From contig WPIO01000014.1 of NCBI GenBank assembly GCA_009760855.2, forward strand, positions 3,464,501 to 3,528,500: a stretch of DNA of 64,000 nucleotides. The letters are read 5' to 3'. This DNA is from Cristatella mucedo. Its lineage: Eukaryota; Bryozoa; Phylactolaemata; Cristatellidae. The notes below the pieces were generated by a model. That model ran no database searches, had not been told where the DNA came from, and saw nothing but the letters and a program-made list of their open reading frames with translations. This document shows positions 48,641-60,037 of the stretch, in pieces. The translations under genes were made by a program, and so were the position numbers. Position 1 is the stretch's first letter, and every line of letters begins with the position of its first letter.

Positions 48641-49662
48641 TTATTGTTTTCTCCTATCGAACATTTGTAGAATGTTTGACTATGGTACGTGCGTCAGGAA
48701 ATCTGACTGCAAGTCCCTACTACTGGCTTCATGACTACCTACTCAATATAACAGGGCATCGATCATCAGCGACAGAGGGTCGCTACCCATAGATGATAAC
48801 CCGATCTAACGACGGCGTAAAAAACCAAACAGTATAGCAGAAAGTATATTCAATCCAATAATTAAACGAAACTAATGAGCAGTTTAATGCCATTTAAGGT
48901 AAAGGTCTTTCTCTGAAGCACTCTCCAATTTTTCAATTCCCGATCAAATAAAAATTGTTCAGCCTCCGGTGGGTTCTACCTGCTATATTGAATGCGAAAA
49001 GAAATTTCCCCCAAGAAAAGACAAACAATGGATAGACAAACGCCCCCTCTAAAAAATCGTTGTGTATATCGTCTACTCGGGTTTAGAAAAGTTGTCAATG
49101 TGAGAAGAATATCCAAGCTGCCATAGATCCTGATTGTACAGTAACCTTTCAAAAAGATTCACTTGATCTTTTGGGAATTTGAGAAGCCGGTGTTCAAATG
49201 CGATACGGACCGGGACAATAGCGTGCCCTTCTAAGCTCATGGAATAAAGAAAAATCTGTGTCAGATTAAGGGTTAAGCCGTGCGGACGAGTCAGGAGGCG
49301 GAAAAGCTGAATTGAGAATTTCTGCCGGAGTTTCCTGGATAACGTGTGCATTGCTTTCCACACCATATGTGTGTACCATATTTCATCGAATCCCTTGAGT
49401 GCTTAGTCGGCTTAGCGAGCATTCGTGGATAAGGCAGCCAACTACTGCCCAGCACTTTGGATGACTGATCTGGTCTGCAGCCGGAGGCTTATCCTTCTCT
49501 TTTCCCGATCGAGCAAAAGTGAAAATGGAACTCGGCTCGCACTTAGGAGCGTACCTAAAAACACTCGAAGTCAGGAGAGGACCAACAGGATCTCGGCGCT
49601 TGGGAGCGGAGATGGGGCACAATACGTGACTGACGATGAGCTGTCTTCGTCGACTATCCGTA
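48641..49662. other. Stretch without recognisable gene
   Basis: No gene or repeat family was recognised. The minus-strand frame at 49366-49073 (97 residues) has no domain I know. Confidence 0.35.
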
Positions 49663-49928
49663 CTATTTAGGACAGCATTTAGTGGGTCCCTGTGATTCGT
49701 CCTTGATGTGCTTATGCGTGCTGACACTGTGCATGCTGCCACTAACCACATTTGCATGCTGACCCTGTGCATGTCACCCCTAACCATATTATTCATTTTG
49801 TTTATTTTTCAAGCATGATTTTACTTACTATTCTATTGCATATCACTTTGCAGCAAATGTAAAGCGCCTAGAAAGAGATTAAGTTCTCTGAGGGCGCTTT
49901 ATCAAGTGCAATATTATTATTATTATTA
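49663..49928 (+). mobile_element. Young LINE-A 3' UTR fragment
   Basis: Starts at CTATTTAGGACAGCATTTAG (the last codons) and runs to the terminus and ATT tail with few changes from the 60038 copy. Confidence 0.92.
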
Positions 49929-52579
49929 CTTTTGCTCTGGCTCTCAGAGCTCTCGAGATAAGTCTTTGATGCGCTGCCAACCCAAGAGACCGGGAAAAAG
50001 TATTGGGTGGACCTCGTTTTCGCTGCGGTCAGCCTTCAAGATTATGTTTATGGGGCGAGCTGGTTGACTCATGAGCGAAGCTGGGATGGTGGTGACGTGG
50101 TGAAATAATAAAGGACATACGACTACCAAGGCGATGAAAAGCCACCAATAGGGTATCGAATGACACAGACAGAAAGGCCAGTGCATTTTAACTCGTACTA
50201 GAATGTCATCTGTTTCATCAGGTCACCCACTATATCAGCTAGTCGTCCTTTACGCGAGTTGACAACTTTTGATGTCTTCTATGGGTTCAGGTCATGTCAA
50301 GCTAGAGGTAAGACAATGGAGGGTCAGCTGTTTAAAAGCCTCAATCGTATAGCGGTTGAATGGCATTACCGCCCACCAACCCCTTTGTAGCAGGCGAAGA
50401 AGGTTTCTCGAGGCTAGTCTCAAAGCCAGTGCCTGGTTCAGCACATCGACCATGTATTCTCTGGGCTAAGACACTTTATCTTGACCCGCAGCCAAAATCT
50501 GCAACCGCAAAGCGCTATCTAGCACTTTGAGCTTTGGAAGGCAGTCTCGATATATTTCTGTTGACTACGCCTTCGCCATGAAATAGGTTTTGTAATATCT
50601 TGGATTTGATAATACTGCAACCAAAAATTCCACCAGATAGTACCAAGAGCTACATGGAAATTCTATTAGTCTATCTGAAAATTAGTTTGTAGATTTCTAT
50701 AATCCTTTGAAAAATGCATGTGTCATGATGCCGGACAAATAAGGGTCAAAGTCTGATGACGGGCTGGGTCTACGCAGTGAGTCTTTATTTCTGCCTACTT
50801 CTGTCCTACGTGAGTCTTCGTTGAAGCGGTATTCAATACTGCGTAAGGGGTGGTCCAAGACTTGGGGATGACGTGACAAAAATTCAGCAGCCAAACCTGG
50901 TTCTACTTCTTGGCCAAGACTAGGGAAAGACTTCCGCTAACGACCAATGGAAGGCGCCGTTAACGGAGTGCCTTCTCCATTACTTTGAAAAGCAAGGCCG
51001 ACGACTCAGCCGGCGAAATTGTCGGAGCGTTCCACGATAGTCCCAGTTTATGAGAAACTACGAAACGGCCACACGAGAATCAGCAAGTGAAGCGGCGGGC
51101 GATGAGGACAATCGTGGATGGTTGAAATTCACCTAGAATCTATTGTCATTCGCATGCGGCCATCGTCAATGAATTGCAAAACGCATTTTCTCATCGAACA
51201 ATTCTTGTGACTGGACATTATATGAGTAGCCATGGAAGGATAAAGCCTGCAGCACATACGCGCTGCACTTATGCTACTTACGTCTACACACGCACCCACG
51301 TGAGTGAGTTTGTGTGCCCGTGGTGGAGGATGCGGGCCAAATCTCATACCTGTGCCTTTTGACCGGGAAGGACGCTGGGACGTCAATACTGCTCGTTGCT
51401 TGCGAAATTGAAATTGAGAAATATAGACAGCTGACTGCTAGGTGCCACTTAGCAGCCTGGTTGTCACTCCGTTTTTACTTGTACTTTTGTACTTCGTATC
51501 GTTGTACTTGCGGTGCGATAGTAGGATTCGGGCTCTAGTTCAAGTATACGTGCCTTGCTGGGGGGGGGGGGAAGAAGGCCAAGAGTAACAATTGTATCAA
51601 AGTAAACGTATCCAATAGGCGACAAATGCAGCAGACCGTAAAAGGCTACCAGAACAAAGCGAAGATGATTAAAAGGGTGCACTCCTTACTCGACGGTCAT
51701 CGCTACCGTAGCGGGTATCGAGTGAGTAACGATACTGCTGGCCAATCGTGAAGGGCGGAGCGACCAGCATGGCGGGCGAGACGCTCCGCTATGAATTACC
51801 GGATGTCTCGTCAAGATACACTACCAGCAACAGCAACAATGTGGCCTCGATGTAAGGCAATGATTGCAAACCACTGACTATCTATTTGGTGTTTTCAAGC
51901 GACATCGTAACAAAACAGGCGCTCCAGTTTGGTCACGCTTCGGTGGCATGAAACATTGCTGCAAGTTAGCATCGCTTCGGAGGAAGGGAGGACTACAGGA
52001 CTACTAAAAATTGCTTTTACGGTATGTCGCTACTGCCGCTGCATAAGTGAAGATGTGCATTCGTCAATCCCAGCCAGGCTTTTCCTTAGCGGACCGGCTT
52101 GAAGCTGATCTCTAGGATCGTAAAGCACCACCCGATAGCAAGATATTACTGGTATCTCAGGTACATGGATTATGGGAAATGGTAGCTTCTCCGTCTGGAC
52201 TTTTCCACGCGGAGGTGAGGAGGAATGAGCCAACAATGGCGACGTTAGCCCTAAAGTTATGTTAGCTGGTATCTTTGGCTTTGAGCGAAAGAAAATCCGT
52301 AGCTAGTCATAGTTAAGTGGTCGAATACCCTTGAAGTCACCAGGATCTAAAGTAGCAATCGGCAGACCAACGTCGGCATGAAGCTAACGGCGAATTAATA
52401 CTTGCGATTTGTGGAGAAATCAAGATTCTTATCCTGCTTGCCTTAAATTTAAAGCAATCCACGTTAGGGCCACCAAAAATGTGTATGCTCCCCAGTGACG
52501 AGTTTTTTTTATAGTTGTTACATAGATATTATCAAAGGTGAATCTATATAACGTAAAATGCGCCCGAGAGAGTAATAAG
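49929..52579. other. Long stretch without recognisable gene
   Basis: Scattered short frames on the minus strand (for example 52236-52030) hint at decayed coding sequence, but I could not match them. A G homopolymer of eleven lies at 51559-51570. No LTR, LINE or SINE landmark was found. Confidence 0.35.
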
Positions 52580-53197
52580 CCGGCATGTGAAATACGGCGA
52601 TTACAGCTTGTGCAAAACTCTGCAGCTAGGCTTGTCGGTCGTGAACGTCGCAGTTGCCACATCACACCACTTCTCGCCGACCTGCACTGGCTCCCAGTCA
52701 AGGAGCGGATCGACTTAAAGGTTTTGTCGCTCACTTTTAGGTCACTTCATTCTTTGGCTCCAGCCTATCTCTCAGATCTACTCCCCCCCCACCAGGCCAA
52801 GCATCGTACCACCCACTATTCTGAATCCAACAGTTTACCACTACCTCATACAAACCTCAAATCCTTAGGAGGCCTTGCATTTAGTTTGTATGCTCCCAAA
52901 GCCTGGAACTCCCTCCCGACTTGCATCAGAACATCCGCTGACTTGACCAAATTTAAAAAGAACCTAAAAACACCTATTTAGGACAGCATTTAGTGGGTCC
53001 CTGTGATTCGTCCTTGATGTGCTTATGCGTGCTGACACTGTGCATGCTGCCACTAACCATGTTTGTCATTTTGTTTGCTTATCAAGAACGATTTTCCTCA
53101 GATTCAATCGCGTTTCCCTTTGCAGCAAATGTAAAGCGCCTAGGAAGAGATTGAGTTCTCTGGGGGTGCTTTATCAAGTGCATTATTATTATTATTA
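52580..53197 (+). mobile_element. LINE-A 3' copy
   Basis: The frame (to 52981) covers LQLVQNSAARLVGRERRSCH, LHWLPVKERIDLKVLS and the C-terminal LKSLGGLAFSLYAPKAWNSL, ending a few residues early through a frameshift. The 3' UTR and ATT tail (53181-53197) follow. A C-homopolymer expansion lies at the DLLPPHQ codons. Confidence 0.9.
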
Positions 53198-53345
53198 ATA
53201 AGAATATTTGTGGGCGTGGCGACGCCCACACGGCTGTTCCACCCCAGCCGGAGTCACACCACTCCACCCGGCCAACCGGCGCGATAAGTACTGTTATATT
53301 ACTGTCTCCGGCTGTAGCAGCGCTAGTGGAGTCTCATGGTGACAC

Positions 53346-53863
53346 GAAGGTTTTGTCGCTAACTTTTAGGTCTCTTCATTCTATGGCTCCAGCCTATCTT
53401 TCAGATATACTACCCCATCAGGCCAAGCATCGTACCACTCGCTTTTCGGAATCCAAAAGTCTGGAAATACCTCGTACAAACCTTAAATCCTTTGGAGACG
53501 TGCATTTAGCTCGTATGCTCCCAAAGCCTGGAACTCCCTCCCGACCTACGTCAGAACATCCCTTGACCTGACCACATTTAAAAGAAACTTAAAAACACCT
53601 ATTTAGGACAGCATTTAGTGGGTCCCTGTGATTCGTCCTTGATGTGCTTGTGCGTGCTGACACTGTGCATGCTGCCACTAACCACATTTGCATGCTGACC
53701 CTGTGCATGTAACCCCTAACCATATTATTTATTTTGTTTGTTTTTCAAGCATGATTTTACTTACTATTCTATTGCACATCACTTTGCAGCAAATGTAAAG
53801 CGCCTAGAAAGAGATTGAGTTCTCTGAGGGCGCTTTATCAAGTGCAATATTATTATTATTATT
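53346..53863 (+). mobile_element. LINE-A 3' copy with likely target-site duplication
   Basis: Starts at KVLSLTFRSLHSMAPAYLSD codons and keeps the 3' UTR and tail. GACAC is found directly before the 5' junction and directly after the tail, consistent with a 5-bp target-site duplication. One frameshift near 53500 alters the SFGDRAF region. Confidence 0.88.
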
Positions 53864-54684
53864 AAGACACAAGCGGGCGAACGTAGGCGGCGAACGAGAC
53901 TCTCCTTCTTTATTCCCCCAGCGGGGTACATGTATGAGCTGGGGCTGAGCACAGATACGTGAATGCATCTGTGGTGGGCCACATGCTGACGTCAAAGGCT
54001 GCTTGGTTCAATTACCTGCGGCAGGTGGGTATCTGTGGTGGGCCACATGCTGACGTCAAAGGCTGCTTGGTTCAACCACCCGCCGCAGGCGGGCATATAC
54101 TAGCGGCCGGGAAGCAGCAGGCTCACACAACAGTACCACCTCACTAGGCACTGCAGTTGGACAGTATCGGCTAACTAAGTTGGATTTCATTGGAACGGGT
54201 CAGTTGTGGTCGCGTGACCAGCTAGTCCTGCAGCGAGGAACTTTCGGCCTGTGCGTCGGCCTGCACGCACGCTATCCACTCGCTCTTCCTTCTTCTCGCT
54301 CACTTTCTCTTACTCTCTTATCTACTGGCGCGCCGCAGCTGCTTCGACGACGGCTTCTAAATCCGTGTATACTCTCACTCTCTCGCATTTGCCTGCGTAT
54401 GCTACAATACTGCCGTTGTCGTCAACACCGAAACTGGCCTGTGGGGTGCAACGTTCATCTTCGTCGCACCACCATCGTGCGAATGAGCTCCCACATATTC
54501 TGATATCTCCTGTAGGTCAGTGATGCAAAGAGAGCAGCTTGTGGGACACGTTTGTTGTGGGAAATTACATTGGTAAATTGAAAATTAAAAGACGTCTGAT
54601 TAAGCAGCCTCGTTTGTATCTCTGCAGAAAAGCCTTGATCTTGCCTCTGGGGCAATCTCTCCCGTTATTAGTGGGAAACAAATG
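53864..54684. other. Stretch with a local duplication, no recognised gene
   Basis: A diverging direct repeat of ATCTGTGGTGGGCCACATGC plus TGACGTCAAAGGCTGCTTGG starts at 53968 and 54030 (about 62 bp apart). It contains TGACGTCA, the CRE palindrome, in both copies. No gene was recognised. Confidence 0.5.
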
Positions 54685-54765
54685 AATTTCCGTCTGCGGG
54701 ACTCGTACGCAGGACCCGAGCAGTGAAGAGCAAGCGATTTACCGAAAGGCTATGACCCGTGTAGT
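54685..54765 (-). mobile_element. Possible SINE-1 relic
   Basis: The reverse strand has GTAAATCGCTTGCTCTTCAC and a B-box-like GTACGAGTCCCGC at the spacing of a tRNA-derived head, but no body to compare. It could also be a decayed tRNA gene. Confidence 0.4.
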
Positions 54766-55502
54766 TGATAACGAGTTAGGCTGAGTTGAGCATGTTAACG
54801 TTGATTTGAATCGTGTTTTCAATCAGTGCATCATAGTCCTCTCTCACACAAAGAAATATGCTGCAGCCATTCGTGCCATACAGGTAAAAGTGAGTGGTCT
54901 TATCCCCTTTCAGAAGCTATCGTCCAATTCAGAAGAGGTTTGTAAAGGAATTTACTGCCAGAGCTACTGCTGTGTCAGGAGAACTGAAGGTGTCTCTGAC
55001 ACTTAAGCAACTTCCTTCACCTAGAGAGCAGCTGAGATGGTCGAGCTGGTACGGGCAGTCACTTGTAATTAGTTTGACACTTGTACGCACGGTAGTTCTG
55101 TTGACAATTTATTGAATGTAGTTGCTTTGGTACTAAGGTGGCATACATGATGCACCTCGCTCTGGAGTTGCATCAAGTCAACCGACTAACTCAGTGTACA
55201 CTGTACGAGTCACATAAATAGTTAAAGAGTATGATTACAGATCCAAGCATTTTTTAATCAATAGCAGTAGCAGTAACTAATGCACTTTGAATCCCCCTGT
55301 GTGGCTTGATGTTCATGTGATGGCTATGTTGTGGTTGTGGCCCTTTGATTATTTCTGCTTGTGGACCAGCCACTAAATATTGGGTTCGACGAATTACTGC
55401 AATCCAGCGGAATCCATTCTAAAACAATTAACCTAAAATCGACAGGACACTGGCGTCGCCGGGCTCAAATTTAGAGTGCAATTTTTAGTAGATCTTTGAT
55501 TT
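54766..55502. other. Left flank of the viral relic, nothing recognised
   Basis: I searched for an inverted terminal repeat of the viral relic here and did not recognise one. Its right partner would lie outside the window. Confidence 0.35.
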
Positions 55503-56333
55503 TATGTATCCAAAAAAACTTCATGTCAGTATTCGCACTCGTGCAAAGGAGCTGCAAAGACGGAGGCCTGTACCGCAATCCACTTTAGGTCGCCTCAAAA
55601 TCACAAAGGTTCAGCTGTGCAAAGCTCTAACACGTTTGGAATGTAAAACTACGCTATATTTAAAGCGTAACCCCGAAAGTTTGCGACATTTCGCTCATAT
55701 CTTCTCACGAAGTCCACTGAAATAGATTCCAGCGACCCAGGCTAATACCACAATCCACTGAATTCCACCGAAAAACGAAAGAAACACATATCTTGGGAAT
55801 CACTTCGATCAATTAATTACAAAGGGTGCAGAAAATAGGAAGTCATTACAGCAGGGATTAGAGAATAAATTAGGAAGACCGCCAACCGTAGAAGACACCT
55901 TTAAAGAAATGTTCCCGGATGAAATGCGAGGCGAGATGTTTAAAATTAATATAAAATATGATTGTTGTTAATATAGAAGATGTGCGTAGAAGCGAAAGTG
56001 ATGTTCTTAGGCTATCAATGACGCACCACTGCCAATAGTGTAGCTTCTCCGCTAAGCATAAGCTTACCATTCAAAGCCATATATTATCCTAGTCCAGTAG
56101 ATTCATTGATGGTTACAAGAGATCAAGCAAAAAGCGTAAAAAAAGAAAGAGTGCAGAGAAAGGAGTAGGCGTACAGATTACGTTAACAGAAGCGCAGCTT
56201 CAAGCGACCCGCAATACGCTCTCTTTGAAACTCGGTTCTAGATTCATGGAAACGGTTGCCACGAAACTATTTGGCAGTAAGGAAATACACGTCTCTACAT
56301 AAAGGAAATCCTAACAAAAACGCTCCTGGTGGA
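55503..56333 (+). pseudogene. Decayed basic viral ORFs at the left of the relic
   Basis: Three broken stretches look protein-coding. One at 55504-55725 is basic (73 residues). One at about 55795-55965 includes LGRPPTVEDTFKEMFPDEMR. One at about 56103-56302 begins with a lysine-rich KRSSKKRKKRKSAEKG followed by a helical VQITLTEAQLQATRNTLSLK. The composition changes here to AT-rich. Function is unknown; a DNA-binding core-type protein is one possibility for the lysine-rich part. Confidence 0.35.
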
Positions 56334-56353
56334 AGCGTTAACAAAACAGGTAA

Positions 56354-56740
56354 ATGCCGTTGTGTGGGTCATTCTCGAAAGTAAAAGAGAGGCTGTCAGA
56401 GGAGTATGACGGTGTCAACGATTTGCACAAAGCATGTAAGTCGCATGATAACGATTACGCCGATACGTCTGATCTAAAGGAGCCCAAGCGTACTGAGTTG
56501 AGAAATCTATCTGATCTAAGGTTGTCTGAAGCTGCTTCTAAACTCGCTGCCGATTCTAGTCAACCTGATTACGTTCATAAAGATACTAAAACGGTAGGTG
56601 CAATCATGACAGGAAAAGCGTGGCTTGGACTTGGGCTAAAAAATAAAAAGAAGCAAAATACATTTAAAGGGGTTGGACCTAATTATTATAATAATAATGT
56701 CTGTTGTATCGCGCTCATTTGTAGAGTGCGTGATAACTAG
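56354..56740 (+). CDS. Phospholipase A2-like domain protein of the viral relic
   Basis: The frame of 128 residues contains DLHKACKSHDNDYAD (residues 23-37), with the His-Asp catalytic pair at H31-D32 and nearby Cys28 and Tyr35, as in the PLA2-like domain of parvovirus-type capsid extensions and of Polinton/adintovirus genomes. A preceding glycine-containing segment (CGSFSK) stands where the calcium loop belongs. Upstream codons through about 56300 also read as coding in a shifted frame, so the N-terminus is probably displaced. The tail GKAWLGLGLKNKKK is basic, as is usual in this family. By family the activity is membrane lipid cleavage during particle release from endosomes. Here it is only a relic, although this piece is uninterrupted. 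Confidence 0.72.
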   Translation: MPLCGSFSKVKERLSEEYDGVNDLHKACKSHDNDYADTSDLKEPKRTELRNLSDLRLSEAASKLAADSSQPDYVHKDTKTVGAIMTGKAWLGLGLKNKKKQNTFKGVGPNYYNNNVCCIALICRVRDN

Positions 56741-56789
56741 AGAGATTGTATTCGATATATTCTTCTTTTTGTCAAACTTAGAAATAAGA

Positions 56790-57214
56790 ATGAAAACGAG
56801 ACTAAATTCTATAGATAGAACAAATGTTAACGGATACTTGCGAGCTATGGCATATGGACAGATTTGGGGTGTTCATCATATTGTCTTCTTCAAGCACACT
56901 GATATGGATCCAAATGGTTAATGGAATGGATCGTATACCTAGAAAGAGGGATGATAACCATCCTAGTAATTTAAGATTAGCTACTAGTGTACAGAATTCG
57001 AATAGTACTTGTAGATGTAAATCTCACACACATGGAGCTTGTGGAATTTCACGCAGAAAGAAAAACGGAAAAGTACAGAGCTAGGATAACTGTTAACGGA
57101 AAAATAATTTATGTCTGTGACTTTAGATCAATCGATGACGCTGTCACTGCTCGAGAAAACGCTGAAATCACCTGCTATGGTGAATATGCTCCCAAAAATT
57201 ATAGATATACTTAA
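56790..57214 (+). pseudogene. HNH-AP2 endonuclease, frameshifted
   Basis: Three overlapping frames give the segments of one HNH nuclease with an AP2-type DNA-binding tail. First (to 56921): TNVNGYLRAMAYGQIWGVHH. Second (56908-57084): MDRIPRKRDDNHPSNLRLAT, the NRPENLRLAT-type core of HNH homing nucleases. Third (57047-57214): YRARITVNGKIIYVCDFRSI, the AP2 strand set, then YGEYAPKN. Two frameshifts and a changed catalytic site (the usual H-I-D reads G-M-D) make it inactive. Such free-standing HNH-AP2 enzymes are common in phages and large DNA viruses and rare in animal nuclear DNA. Confidence 0.75.
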
Positions 57215-57240
57215 AAAAAAGTAAAATAATTTAAAATCCG

Positions 57241-57752
57241 CTAATTTTCGGTCACATCTCTGCACTTTTTTTCTTGGCAAGGATACACTTTCACCTGATC
57301 CAACATTATCTTGTAATTGAGTTTCTCTTCTCCCCCATAAGTATTCTTCGAAGCATACGATCCACCGATCATTTCCGTAATCATAAAAGTCATTCCAAAG
57401 TTTCTAAACGACATGCTCCGCGCTTTCAATTTCAATTTGTTCATCATCCGATGTGTAAAACAACGTTTCGTGTCCTTTAATAAACGATGCGCTAACGCCT
57501 ACAAACTTATCTACCGTATGCTTAAGCCATAGTTTTTTAGAGTGCTTCATTCGCAAGTGAAATGATCTTGTCTTTAACTGTTTCGTTAGAGTCAAGGAAT
57601 GCGAACGCGTTGAGGTAGTGTTTGCTGTCGGCGGTTTCTCAGTGTTGCAACCTAACCTTTAGAGAAGATTCTTTAGTAATGAAGATTCTTCCATTGGGAA
57701 ATGTGACTAACTTAATTTCACTCGTTTTTCTTGAAAGTTTCTTCGAAGTCAT
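57241..57752 (-). pseudogene. Unassigned minus-strand viral ORF, frameshifted
   Basis: Starts MTSKKLSRKTSEIKLVTFPN at 57752. A stop lies after about 38 codons, then two further frames follow (57595-57404 with KHTVDKFVGVSASFIKGHET, and 57447-57241 with MTFMITEMIGGSYASKN and KVYPCQEKKC at the end). The continuity of composition suggests one gene of about 160-170 residues broken by at least two shifts. I do not recognise the family. Confidence 0.45.
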
Positions 57753-58167
57753 TTTTCTATACGATGGAAATAAATTTCTTTAAATGAAAGTTAATCTTTA
57801 AAGAGACTACCTATAACTAAGCCAAAGTCATTAAACGTTTGCACGAGTGTCAGAAACTCCAAGCAACGTATGCCGCAATCGGTTTTATCGTATTCTTGTA
57901 ACTTACATGTTGGAAAAGTTTGCTAGTCCATTGAAATACTTTTCTACTTCTGGAAAAGGAGGTGCTCCAGCGAATCAAAATAAAAGCAATCTTTAGGATT
58001 CGCTTTCACCGCGATCCAGTGGTATATTGAATTGCTCGAATCACCCATATTAGATATTCAACATTCGTTGGGTTTCCTTTTTATTCTTAACAACTTGTCT
58101 CTAGCAAACACGCCTTTAAAGTTTTTCATTTCCAATTACTTAACTTAACGTACGATATCTGCATCGG

Positions 58168-58320
58168 TTAAAGGTCTAGATCATAGTTTTTAAACAGGTT
58201 TTTAAAAGCTGTGATAAATTTTCCAAACTCTTTAAAACCATCTCCAGCTCTCTTTACATAACTCCAACCTGATCCTGCTCTCTTTGCATGACTCCAACCT
58301 GCACCTTTTTTAGTTTTCAT
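58168..58320 (-). CDS. Small 50-residue ORF with GW repeats
   Basis: The frame begins MKTKKGAGWSHAKRAGSGW and repeats the pattern GxGWSxxKRAG twice, then a helical FKEFGKFITAFKNLFKNY. It lies just downstream of the DUF5679 gene on the same strand. Small basic proteins with internal repeats in this position could be core or minor capsid proteins, but that is inference. The ORF is unbroken. Confidence 0.45.
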   Translation of the reverse strand: MKTKKGAGWSHAKRAGSGWSYVKRAGDGFKEFGKFITAFKNLFKNYDLDL

Positions 58321-58336
58321 ATAAATCTAAATCTGC

Positions 58337-58609
58337 TCACCATAGAATCTTTCTCGTATCTATGTCCTTCTCTGATTCACCTTTTTTAGTTCTTCTCACA
58401 ATATCCGCAGCTCTTTTCATACCCGGATTATAGTCTGATTCATTAACGAAACCTGCACCGCTACTCCTGAGAGTCTTAAATTCAGTTTTCTTCGATCCGC
58501 ACGTAACGCATTTACCCGTGAGCATTCCACGTGCACCTCTTGGAGTTGCAATCTCTTCATAATGTTTACCCACCGTTCTTGTCTGTTGCTTGCACTTGAC
58601 GCAATACAT
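58337..58609 (-). CDS. DUF5679-type zinc-ribbon protein (90 aa)
   Basis: The N-terminus MYCVKCKQQT and the later GKCVTCGSKK give two CxxC pairs (Cys3/Cys6 and Cys34/Cys37) separated by 27 residues, the signature of the small DUF5679 zinc ribbon found in Polinton-type, adintovirus-type and larger DNA viruses. The C-terminal half (GAGFVNESDYNPGMKRAADI) is an extension of unknown role. The frame is unbroken. It is divergent from the ATPase on the opposite strand, with about 35 bp between the start codons. Confidence 0.72.
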   Translation of the reverse strand: MYCVKCKQQTRTVGKHYEEIATPRGARGMLTGKCVTCGSKKTEFKTLRSSGAGFVNESDYNPGMKRAADIVRRTKKGESEKDIDTRKILW

Positions 58610-58643
58610 ACTCTCCTATATAATTAGTTACATTTACATACAA

Positions 58644-59350
58644 ATGATCGCAAACGTTAGATCTATCAATTTTGGACAAGATTCTAAAACGGGACACTTG
58701 TATCCTCTATCTGGCGTTCCAATACGCAGTTTTGTTATAGAACCCTCTGGGTACGGCAGAACACAACTTTTATGCAACTGGATATTTCTTCCTAATGAAG
58801 ATGCAAAGCTTCCTTTGAAGTACGATAAATGTGACACCTGCGATAGCAGTATAGATCAGGATTTGTAGAAAGGAATCAAGCAAATGACGGATAAGAAAGC
58901 CAAAGGCAAATACGAGTGGATTGACGGAATCAAAAACTTGCCAAGAGTAGACAGTTTTCCTAAATCTGATAAGAGCGTGGTCCTCTTGGATGATTTGATC
59001 ACTGAAGATCAAATGCCTATTTTAGAATACTTTACGAGAGTCAGACATAAAAAGCTAAACACGTTTTATCTATCTCAAAGATTTACCGGAATATCCAGAA
59101 GAGAAATTAGAAGCAATACAAACCTCATTATTATGTTTGAGCTGAACGAAAAAGATATATAGAATACATACGTGATACGTATGCAGATAACGTGGAAAGC
59201 AAAACGTTTTAGATACTGGGTTAATAATAGCAAGATAAACAGATGCGATTACTGCGTCATCAATCACACGAAAGAAGATTCTAACGGAAAGTTCTAGAGC
59301 GTAGGCCCTGATAGTAATTATCCATTATTTTGGAATTCCTTTGTAAGTAA
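58644..59350 (+). pseudogene. A32/FtsK-HerA-type DNA-packaging ATPase, broken
   Basis: By family this ATPase pumps viral DNA into capsids. The Walker A region reads EPSGYGRTQLLCNWI, with the usual GKT lysine changed to arginine. Walker B is SVVLLDDLITED, and the following LNTFYLSQRFTGISRREIRS with NTNLIIMFELNEKD matches the sensor region and arginine finger of Polinton/adintovirus packaging ATPases. An in-frame TAG at 58866 and another at 59160, then shifts in the C-terminal part, disable it. The gene's position next to the zinc ribbon and before the structural genes fits this virus group. Confidence 0.8.
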
Positions 59351-59378
59351 GAGACCTTCCTAGTAAGAGACTCAGTGA

Positions 59379-59640
59379 AGATGTATGAAGCACCGGGGAT
59401 ATTTCCTACGTGGAAGAAGCGTATTCAATTTTTAGGAATGCTAAAGACAATAAGAATAGAGAACTTGCAAATAGAATCGGTTCTATCATTAGCTCTCAAC
59501 CTGACGATGACACGATCTTCGAAGAACCAACAGCATCCACATCAAAGAGAAGAGAGAAAAGTGTAGATATCGTTCCCATGTTTTCAAAGACCATAAAGAT
59601 GAAGAAGGTAAACTAATTTTACGGACGAAAGAACTGGCTG
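59379..59640 (+). pseudogene. Unassigned viral ORF between ATPase and penton-like gene
   Basis: Frame 59410-59616 has AYSIFRNAKDNKNRELANRI and an acidic, serine-rich middle (SSQPDDDTIFEEPTASTS). The reading then shifts to DEEGKLILRTKELAAGNTG. One frameshift splits it. The family is not recognised. Confidence 0.4.
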
Positions 59641-59742
59641 CTGGTAACACTGGCGTTGTCAATTTCATTTCTTGAGGCGTAGATTACTAGGTTGAGGTCA
59701 ACACGGTTCCAAATACAATTTTAGCAGATATAAATAGGAGAC

Positions 59743-60037
59743 TATGGAAGCTATAACGAAAAGTATGAGTGCAATTGAAAAACATGTGGGCGATATACTC
59801 AAGAATATGAATACGTTTACAAGAGGATACACAATATCATTAACAGGTAAGGGTTGGAGCATTTCCACAACGTTTCCACAACATTCCACAACGTTCAAAC
59901 GTTTATTCCAGCCATAAAGATAACTAGATCGGCACAGATTGCTCTGAAAAAAATTCTCAGTATCCAATTATCTTAAAAATATTACTGACATTAATAATAC
60001 TTTTACGTATAGATTTTCAGGAGCATCTGAGCAGGTT
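59743..60037 (+). pseudogene. Short viral frame and start of first penton-like gene
   Basis: A first part (59743-59900) has MEAITKSMSAIEKHVGDILK and a Thr/Gly-rich stretch. Three near-copies of TTCCACAAC at 59870-59897 may have caused a slip in frame. The second part, from about 59945, reads SNYLKNITDINNTFTYRFSG and runs into the LINE-A insertion. Its frame continues in the sequence to the right of the LINE. Confidence 0.45.
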
